From NCBI GenBank assembly GCA_020055645.1, contig CM034546.1:54560001-54624000 (forward strand): a stretch of DNA of 64,000 nucleotides. Reading direction: 5' to 3'. Source of the stretch: Tomocerus qinae. Taxonomy: Eukaryota > Arthropoda > Collembola > Entomobryomorpha > Tomoceridae. Below are positions 1 through 10,100 of this stretch, piece after piece (the first letter of the stretch is position 1; each line of letters starts with the position of its first letter). Below the pieces are notes generated by a model. That model saw nothing but the letters and a program-made list of their open reading frames with translations. It had not been told where the DNA came from and searched no databases. The translations under genes and the position numbers were made by a program.

Positions 1-395
1 AAACAGCTGATATTTATAATAACAATAACAATGGAGACGATGGCACAAAGAAAAGGTTGAAAGGAGTTAGTAGAAGTGCGGTTGAAAACGAAACCGATGT
101 AGTTTTTGTGGATGCAATGTGTCCAGATAATTTTTCAAATGCTCAAACATTTGCTGTAAGTAAATCTAGTAGTAGTAGTTTCTTGCATCAAATGTATACA
201 ATTGAGAGTAGAAAAAAGGCTATAAATGGCCTAAATGTAAAAAGATACTCTCCTGATGGGATTGATACTCTAGCATATGGTCACAAAGACATTAAATTGT
301 ATGAAGAAAACGTGTATAATGTTAATTTTGGTGTAAGTACTTGTGAAAAGGATGCTCGCCAATTTGCTGCAGATTTTGTTGATTCGTTGTCCTAG
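1..395 (+). CDS. unidentified open exon, partial at the window edge
   Basis: The frame that ends at the stop codon at 393-395 is open back to the first bases of the window, so the 5' part lies outside. It opens with a run of Asn codons and a small acidic patch, has a Ser-rich stretch (about 165-180) and then a mixed, protein-like tail. I recognise no domain. A strong donor (GTAAGT) lies at 156 in phase 0. The phase-0 acceptor before 1078 would fit it, so this may be the first visible exon of the CYLD-like gene (1-155). Alternatively the whole frame to 395 is the last exon of another gene. I cannot choose between the two. Confidence 0.4.
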   Translation, partial: TADIYNNNNNGDDGTKKRLKGVSRSAVENETDVVFVDAMCPDNFSNAQTFAVSKSSSSSFLHQMYTIESRKKAINGLNVKRYSPDGIDTLAYGHKDIKLYEENVYNVNFGVSTCEKDARQFAADFVDSLS

Positions 396-1077
396 TTATG
401 TAACTTAAACCAACCTAATGTAAAATTAAAATTGCAAGGTACCTAAACGGAGTAAGATATTTTTATACACAATGTTTTACACATTACAGTCCCCTTTTTG
501 ATGTTAACAAACATTTGAGATTCCCAAGTTCCCTTAGGTACCTAAAACATTATAGTTATTCGGTGGAGGTCTATGACGTTAACCCCCCTCCCTTCTTTGA
601 TTGCACTAAACCTAATATGCAAATTCAAACATGTAGATGTTTACAATTTTTATGTCTAGACAAATGTACATTCCTTAAATATGACTACACGCAGGGAATA
701 AGCTTACCTCGTTAGCATATAAGAATTATATCATTGACCTATATTTTACCACGTGGTATTGCAGTGTCCATCCGAACTTACATGTATTGTACTGTGGTTT
801 TGAAGTGTGATCATTAGTGGCTATACTTTGACTCGCGGCGAAGCGCTGCCCGTCTGAACAGATTTTATATTAACAAATGTGAACTTGCGGACGCAAGAAC
901 TAACGTAGTTACGGGGCAGGCAAAGATTTTTGCCTGCCCGAAAAAGGAAGCCCCAAATATTTTGGTTAACGGCCAGAAAAACTTTTTCTGTATGCCTGTA
1001 CCAATTGAATAAAAATTACACGTATTGTGAGAATTTTGAGTGGGGTCTGAGTTAAGCTAATAATTGTTGTTTTGCAG
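396..1077. other. non-coding stretch, likely intron
   Basis: I see no supported coding exon, RNA gene or repeat of known type. If the donor at 156 is used, this is intron 1 of the CYLD-like gene. Confidence 0.4.
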
Positions 1078-1102
1078 GTGCGAAAACCAACAAATTTTTC
1101 AG
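1078..1102 (+). CDS. candidate 25-nt microexon of the CYLD-like gene
   Basis: The sequence TTTGCAG precedes position 1078 and a donor (GTAATA) follows 1102. The 25 nt encode VRKPTNFS plus one base. This base joins TC at 1178 to make a Val codon, so both phases match. Support is splice-site pattern and phase only. Confidence 0.35.
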
Positions 1103-4100
1103 GTAATAGAAGTAAAAATGCATATCATATTATTAAGAGATTATTTTCGTTTTTTGTTTGTTTTATATCTGTTACAGTCTGGTACGAAAATGCAAAAACT
1201 CTAACAAAGAAGTTTTGCGACACCATACAGACAATTCCTTCCAATGTCCTCCAATTTTTAACAATGGATTTAAATAATGGCATGCACCTCATTTCTGATC
1301 AGAGAAGACTAACCCAGAATCAGTTAGATGTGGCTGAACGTAAGATATTAATTGTGATTTGTAAACTCATGAATCGTAAATACCATATGAGCCGACCTAG
1401 CACACACACTCGTATATGTGTAGTACAATGACGTATGCGTGCTAGGGTGCTTAAGCACTATATTTTACCACATGTTACCATATTTTACCACCCCCTAAAT
1501 ACATAGGGACATAATATTTCTTTAATTCTAGTCTGAGAGAAACATTATATTCCTCCCAGTCTACTACATATATATCTTCTATAGTATAATGGTAGACTTG
1601 GAAAAATTACCGATCTATCTATATTTTTTTGGTGGAAGTGCTGATTTGTGAAGTGCTGACTGCAACGCTTTTGAATACCTCTTTTTCCCATCAACTGCAC
1701 ACGTAATATATGCTTGTTCTTTAAAAGCAAAATGCGCAAGCCCAATTCCTCTAAACCACCGTTATGGGTCGTTTCATATTATAGACATCCTCTTTTTTTA
1801 TAGACATCTTAAAAAAGCTTTGAACCCCGTTAGCGCTACTCTACCATTTGAAAATAAAAGTCCAGGAAAACCGAAAGGGTAACTGTCCTGACTTTTTCTT
1901 CAAACGGAATAATGGAGATAGACTATAATACACTTAAAACATGACACACTTAATATGTGTTCTATTACTTATATTTCCCTCATTCGACACTGCCTTTTGC
2001 ATTCATTTTAAAAGTTTGGCATTCTGAGAAAGTTTTTCTAAATTTACCTTGAAAAAATAGTTCACCCCTATCGTTTTAATTGACCCCTCCGGGGTCAACT
2101 ATTTATTTTTCGCACGAATGACATGGTTGAAACAATGGTTCACCCTGGTCAATTAATTCGGATTTTACGGTATTATAATATCAAAACTATAAACGGTTGC
2201 GTAGGGAGTGGTGATGGAATGGAAACTATTAGCGAAAGGGGACATTTCGTAATGTACGTATTAAATGGCATTTCAAAACTTGATTGAATTGATTGATTGA
2301 TTTAAATTGATTCTGCTATATCGACAAACTTATTTAACATTTTTTAGTAGAGCTGGGATAATTTTTTTACCACCTTCTTGATTCCTTTGGCAGTTGGCAT
2401 ACCTTTTTGTAGAATTATATAACAGTACTGAGTAACTAACTATTTATTCTTTAAAAATATTCCAGCTGGACTTTGTAGGATTTTTTTCAAAAATGGAGTA
2501 TTTCATTTTTCCCTGTATTTGAGCTACGATCTACAGTCATTTTTTTAGGAAATTCTTTTTTAGCAAGAAGTTGGGGCTGCGGTTAAATTTTCCAACCATT
2601 GTAGAAATAAAAGTATATTAATTTAGATATACTTTGTAGATTCACAAAGTTAACATAATAACCTAAGATATATTTTCAAAATTGTTTTTATTACTGTGTT
2701 GGGTGGCCTGCTGAAGTTCTCTTGAGGGCTAGGTTTGCCACTTAGCTGGGTGAGTAATTACATAAAAACGAGATGCATCGAATAAAAATATACGGATTAA
2801 ATGGTTGAGTTTCTTATTATAAGTCTCTGGTGAATTGGGGACCGGGGAACTCACAAAGGAATGATCATCGTTATTGAGCTCGATAGATGCCCCACAACTG
2901 CACTTGATTGTGCATGCACGTTTCCTTCAGTGCAGTGGTGGGGCATCTATCGAGCTCAATAACGATGATTATTCCTTTGTGAGGTCCCCAATCCACCAGA
3001 GACTTATAATAAGAAACTCAAATATTTTTATGGGTACCCGATGCCCTAGGCTGCACCATCAGTGTACATCCGACTTTATGTAATAGTAATAGATATGGTA
3101 ATATGTGTAATTATTTTACACCGATCACCAAAAGTCATAATATTTTGTACGTTAAAGCTAGTATTAAATTTTGAAATATATACTGAATCTTTTCTTATAG
3201 GAATTGGAAAGGGTAAAGGAATCGAAAGTAACAATAATTCTTCGTACATAGATGCAACGCTTTTCACTCTGTTGTCTAATACGCGTGTCAATGACCAGGT
3301 CATTTTAAAGCATTTGTACTCCGGAGATTCACATGCAAAAGATGTATGCCAAATACTACAAACAATTTCAGAGAATCTTCGACTTCCACCCTATTTTTGC
3401 AGCTATAAAATCATAAGTAATATGAGACACGTGATGGGTTCAAAAATCCCAGGAGTTCGAGATGGAATTTTGGGTAAGATAAGATTAGTTTCCCCAAATC
3501 GCCATAGAATGACAACTCTACTCAACAATTTATCCTCTTGGCTAATTTTAAGAGATTTATGTCTGGTTTTCAGTGTATAACCATCCACTGGCTGCTATTA
3601 TAATGGTAGACGCTAAAATGCCCTAGGGGCCTGGGCTTTTCTTTTTTTGCAAGCGCGTATATATAATGGTCCAAAATGGCAAACATTAAAAATTACTTCC
3701 GGAAAAGCAAAATTACTGTAGAACGGCAAGATTAGAGGGCCCTTTCTTGTGATTGGGCGTCCCACCCGCCCCATTCCTTAGATTAAGTTAGATTATGATA
3801 AAAAGGTATGCAGCGTGGGCTGGCAGGGGACCCCGTTCTATCTGTACTTGCTATCGTATGGAATTTAACCTACTATGTATTACTATTTCAGTATAACGTG
3901 GTAAACAATGGATACAATGGAAACAATGAAACGCCATCGCTAATTGGATATTTTGTATTGTGTAGCTAATTGGTTTTAATTGCCTTTCCTCGACGCTCGG
4001 CGAAGCGAAGGCAGTATAGTGAATGTGTTGTAGAGAGCTGCTGCATGCCGGGGACAACCAAACTAGCGAAGTTCCATCTTCAATATACCGAACGCAACTT

Positions 4101-7100
4101 ATAATACACAATCTCACACACAAGTATAAATATATTAATAACATATTAACATATTTGATTAATGTTGACTATGAAAGTCAGCAGAAAAACAAAAGTGATT
4201 AATGATGACTATGAAAATCAGCAGAAAAACAAAATTGCTTAATCTTGACTATGAAAATCAACAGAAAATCAAAATTGATTAATATTGACTATGAAAAGCA
4301 ACAGAAAATCAAAATTTATTAATGTTGACTATGAAAATCAACAAAAAGTCAAAATTTATTAATGTTGACTATGAAAATCAACAGAAAGTCAAAATTTATT
4401 AATGTTGACTATGAAAATCAACAGAAAGTCAAAATTGATTAATGTTGGCTATCATAATGAAAAGCAATTCGAAAAATATAAATTTAACTATCTATTTGCA
4501 TATAAATGCAAAATAGATTTATTGCCGTCCGCTAATAGTTATTTTCCGGTTTTATTTGTTTTATTATAAAATTTTAAATTTGGTAGAAGCGGTGTGAAAT
4601 ATTTTATACTATCCGCTAACAATTTATAGGAAACACAATTGAACTTTTTATTGCCAATTTTTCACTTTGACTATCAAAATGAAGACAAAGTGAGCGCGCG
4701 GTATTTCAGTAACCTATGGAGCGATTTGAACCAAAATCAATAGGGTTCGTTACCAGTCCATAGGCATTGTTTATGCCAAGTTTGGTCAACACCATTTAAA
4801 GCAACGATATCAAAAATCTAGCAACCCTTGTGTGTTGATCGATAGTCCAGGATTCCAAATATTCCATAAAAATCGGACTTATCTTTCGGGAGGAATAAAG
4901 CCAGATGTAACCATTATTTAACATGCATTTAGAAAGGTCCATGTGGTTGTGGTTGCTATGCAGGGGTGAGTGGTGAGCCTTCTTAATATGTTAATATGTT
5001 ATTAATGTATTGGTACTTGTGTGTGAGATTGTGTATTATAAGTTGCGTTCGGTATATTGAAGATGGAACTTCGCTAGTTTGGTTGTCCCCGGCATGCAGC
5101 AGCTCTCTACAACACATTCACTATACTGCCTTCGCTTCGCCGAGCGTCGAGGAAAGGCAATTAAAACCAATTAGCTACACAATACAAAATATCCAATTAG
5201 CGATGGCGTTTCATTGTTTCCATTGTATCCATTGTTTACCACGTTATACTGAAATAGTAATAGCACTACACACTAGTGCAACTGTGGGTAAAGTGCCGTT
5301 TTAGTCATGTAACTGTAAAAAGGCTACGGAATTTCAGGTATGCGCAGGGCCGCCCTAAGGGTCTTTGTCACCCCGGGCAAAATAAAAAAAGCCGCCCTTT
5401 GAGATACATTTTGAAGTCCATTTTATTAATGCCATTATTAAAATAAAAATGTATCAAATAATGATTTGGAAATTAATTATAACCGGTAAAATCAATAAGT
5501 ATATTCAAGCCCTTGGATTATCAATGTAATGCCACTGACAAGCTAGAACGTATACAGAACTGTGATTAGGAGGGGGCTAAGATTTCCAATAGATATTTTA
5601 ATAATATATATTCGCGCTTAGCGCGAAAATTTTCGACATTCTTTGTCGGAAATGAGTCAAAAATGGCCTATAGATGGCAAATAATCCGCGCGAAGAGCGA
5701 AATTTTTTGGTATTTTTAAAAAAATTCCCTTTTCTCGAATTCCGGGGGGGATGGGGGTAAAGACCATCCCTCAATACGTCCTTGCTGACAAGTCCGTATG
5801 GTGTTATGTCGTACTTTTGCTGCCTAAGACCATCACTTGATTTGGATTTGCGATAACTATCAAATTGTGGACAAGGAAGACAAGGATGAGTGGATTGGTA
5901 TATGATGTCAATCTTATTATTTGAGATTTTCCCATCTTCCAAACAGCGTAAATGTAACGGATTCTTAATATTTTGCCGCCCCCAAACATTTGCCGCCCTG
6001 GGCGGCTGCCCTGCTTGCCCATGCCTCGGGGCGGCCCTGGGTATGCGAAATAAATTTATCTCAAGTATCTGGCTGTAAATTAGGCCCAGGGTGAAATCGT
6101 ATCAACTGTGCAGAGATTCATACAGTTGATTTTGAAGAAGTCTAGGATATCAAAATGACTATTTTTAAACGACGAGGCTTTAAAATCCAGGGCTTTTCCA
6201 AAAAACCAGACTGTTTTAGGTGCTATACTTTATGAGAAACAAGGATTTGAAATTCTTCCCAAAATTTCGAAATTTTTTTGAAAATCTTGTTTACAGCTAT
6301 AAAAACGATAACTTTACATTACTAAAAGTAGGACAGGGGTACACGTAATATTATAGAGCACTAAATAACAATAAAAAAACAAAAACTTGCAAATTATTAA
6401 TTTTTTTTGAAAAAAACTGAAAAAGTTTCAAAATTTAATATTTCAAAAACGCACCGGATACCAAGAACCAAACCAATTGCATAAAATTTTAAAAAGGTTG
6501 GAGAATCATGGTGGTTGGTTTTGGTTCTTGGTATCCGGTGCAATTATTGGCAAATGAGGCTTAAAAAAACGACAAATTTCTGTATAATTAGGGACTCCCC
6601 ATTGACGGTGATACGCAATATAAAGAAATATACATATAACATTAGTTCTATGTACTAAATGATAAAAACGTATGGCTTCTAAATTTTTTTTACTACGTAA
6701 TGGAAGCCATTCCCAATGACTTGCAAGCCCTTTCAAATATTTTAAAAACCATTGGAAACCATTTCTAAACCATTGGAAACCATTTCTAAACCATTGGTAA
6801 CCATTTCTAAACCATTGGAAACCATTTCTAAACCATTGGAAACTATTTCTAAACCATTGGAAACCATTTCTAAACCATTGGAAACCATTTCTAATCCATT
6901 GGAAACCATTTCTAAACCATTGGAAACCATTTCTAAACCATTGGAAACCATTTCTAAACCATTAAAAATGGTTTCCAATGGTTTGTAAATGGTTTCCAAT
7001 GGTTTGTAAATGGTTTCCAATGGTTTGTAAATGGTTTCCAATGGTTTGTAAATGGTTTCCAATGGTTTGGAAATGGTTTAGAAATGTTTTCCAATGGTTT

Positions 7101-10100
7101 CCAATGGTTTGGAAATGGTTTCTAATGGTTTGGAAATGGTTTCCAATGGTTTGGAAATGGTTTCCAATGGTTTGGAAATGGTTTCCAATGGTTTGGAAAT
7201 GGTTTCCAATGGTTTGGAAATGGTTTCCAATGGTTTGGAAATGGTTTCCAATGGTTTGGAAATGGTTTCCAATGGTTTGGAAATGGTTTCCAATGGTTTG
7301 GAAATGGTTTCCGATGGTTTGGAAATGGTTTCCAATGGTTTGGAAATGGTTTCCAATGGTTTGGAAATGGTTTCTAATGGTCTGGAAGTGCTTTTCAAAG
7401 GTCTTAAAATACCTATTCCAACGTCAATGCAGAGACCCCAGCTGCAGTTTGCTTGCTGACGGAGGGAATCAAGGAGTTTTGTTTGTGCTTCTTACTCTAA
7501 GTAATGCGTGCACTGCAAGCGCGCATACTATTAAATCTAAAAGGTTAACGCGGTGAGACTAATAGTCGACCGCCAAAATCCTTGGCTCCAAATGCACAGT
7601 TGATACGATTTCGCCCCCCACCCAATGTTCTCCGAAAGTCAATGTAGGGATAATTCCTCATAAGCTAAGTATGCAGACGTCAAAACCATGTCTCTCCCAC
7701 CTGCTTTCACCAACTGCTGCATTAGAATGTATAGTAGGCATTGAGCCTATAGATTTGTTTCTTACCAAAACAGCAACTACAACAGCGCATCGTCTGCGTC
7801 GCACTGGCAAATGGCTGCCTTGGCATGGACGAGGCAGCCTTAAGAGATTAACTCACTAAGCTAGCTACGTGTTCTCAACACTATTTGTTCTTGAAATCTT
7901 AGGAGAAATGTAAAAGTTCTAGGTATGAGTATGGCAAAAAGTTTAAGTATAAGAGATGAGCCTAAGTGAAATGAGAGAAACTTGAGACTGCTACTACAAA
8001 ACCAGGGTTGTGGGTCCGGTTTTAATGAGTTGGGGTTTTTTGCCAAAAACCTACCCCACTTCACTTAAAAAACGCTGGTTTTATTGGGTTTTTTTTTACA
8101 AAGCTTACAATGATGTGCTCTAAAGCTCCATCTAGATAAGCAAAACATACTAATTTTTGTCATATTTCTTTTAAAAAATGTATACAAAGGTATGCAAATA
8201 ATGAGATATAACAAAAACAAACTCAAGTTATAAATAGTTTGTATATAACAAAATATAGCTTTTGCATTTCTACGTGCAATTAATGTATTGTGACATGACG
8301 ACTATGTATTACTTTATTCGTTGTGAATATTACATATTGTAGTACACACAATTATAATAATTAATCACTTATATATTCATGACTGTACTGATTCACAATT
8401 AAAGCTCCATATTGACAAAGGAACAATTTCATAAAATATTTTAATCAGTAACATTATATAATGCATAATTTTTCACTAGTTGTATAAAACTGTATTAATA
8501 TACAAGTATTCACAAAAAATACTGATTGTTTGCTATGTTATAACATGTTAAAATTAAATTTTTATTCCTTAATTTTGGTTTTCACTGACGTAAATAATAG
8601 TAGTTGCAGGATTACACGCTTGCTTTTATTATATATGGTGTGGTAATACTTGCATTTGTGCCTATAGTTACCTATATAAAAAAAACCTTAAGCCCAAAAA
8701 ACCCTAAAAAACTTTGGGTCGACGATTTTTTTCGATACCTTGTACAAAACATGTAAGTTTGTAAAGTTTCATTTACAAAGAAGAGAGGTGTGTAGACAGC
8801 TTAGGGCAAGAGGTAAGTGCTAAGTGAGTATAGGTAGCGCGTTAGTTTTTATAAACTAACATTGACATAAGAATAAGTTCACTTATTTTGGCCCGGGGCG
8901 AATTGCCACATGTCACAAAAATAATAAAAAATTATTAAATACGTAGTTACATTACAAGAGATTAGTGTTTGCAAAGCACCCTGATAGTGGAAAACCCGCC
9001 TACAAGAAATTCGAATTTTTTTGGATTATAAGTTTGATGCTAAGGAAAATTCATATTGTGTTAAATAAAATTTTTATATACATAAGTTACCATTTTAGCT
9101 TATAAAACAATTTTTTAAATTCTTGGATTTAATTTTTTAAATTCTTGGATTTAATTTTTTAAATTCTTGGATTTAATTTTTTAAATTCTTGGATTTAATT
9201 TTTTAAATTCTTGGATTTAATTTTTTAAATTCTTGGATTTAATTTTTTAAATTCTTGGATTTAATTTTTTAAATTCTTGGATTTAATTTTTTAAATTCTT
9301 GGATTTAATTTTTTAAATTCTTGGATTTAATTTTTTAAATTCTTGGATTTAATTTTTTTAATTCTTGGATTTAATTTTTTAAATTCTTGGATTTAATTTT
9401 TTAAATTCTTGGATTTAATTTTTTTAATTCTTGGATTTAATTTTTTAAATTCTTGGATTTAATTTTTTAAATTCTTGGATTTAATTTTTTAAATTCTTGG
9501 ATTTAATTTTTTTAAATTCTTGGATTTAATTTTTAAATTCTTGGATTTAATTTTTAAATTCTTGGATTTAATTTTTTAAATTCTTGGATTTAATTTTTTA
9601 TATTCTTGGATTTAATTTTTTAAATTCTTGGATTTAATTTTTTAAATTCTTGGATTTAATTTTTTAAATTCTTGGATTTAATTTTTTAAATTCTTGGATT
9701 TAATTTTTTAAAATTCTTGGATTTAATTTTTTAAATTCTCGGATTTAATTTTTTAAATTCTTGGATTTAATTTTTTAAATTCTTGGATTTAATTTTTTAA
9801 ATTCTTGGATTTAATTTTTTAAATTCTTGGATTTAATTTTTTAAATTCTTGGATTTAATTTTTTAAATTCTTGGATTTAATTTTTTAAATTCTTGGATTT
9901 AATTTTTTAAATTCTTGGATTTAATTTTTTAAATTCTTGGATTTAATTTTTTAAATTCTTGGATTTAATTTTTTAAATTCTTGGATTTAATTTTTTAAAT
10001 TCTTGGATTTAATTTTTTAAATTCTTGGATTTAATTTTTTAAATTCTTGGATTTAATTTTTTATATTCTTGGATTTAATTTTTTAAATTCTTGGATTTAA

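Noticed and set aside
3851-5304. Two ORFs with nearly the same ~95-residue product on opposite strands
   Set aside because: They lie in the two arms of an inverted repeat and mirror each other; there is no sign of coding constraint.
5598-6078. ORFs inside the 695-bp element and its copy at 36381-36830
   Set aside because: Both fall within a non-autonomous hAT-type MITE and the frames differ from any transposase.
6742-7459. Long repetitive ORFs on both strands (heptapeptides such as ETISKPL and MVSNGLE)
   Set aside because: They arise from a 21-bp tandem repeat without stops; all frames give repetitive peptides and none has a non-repeat domain.
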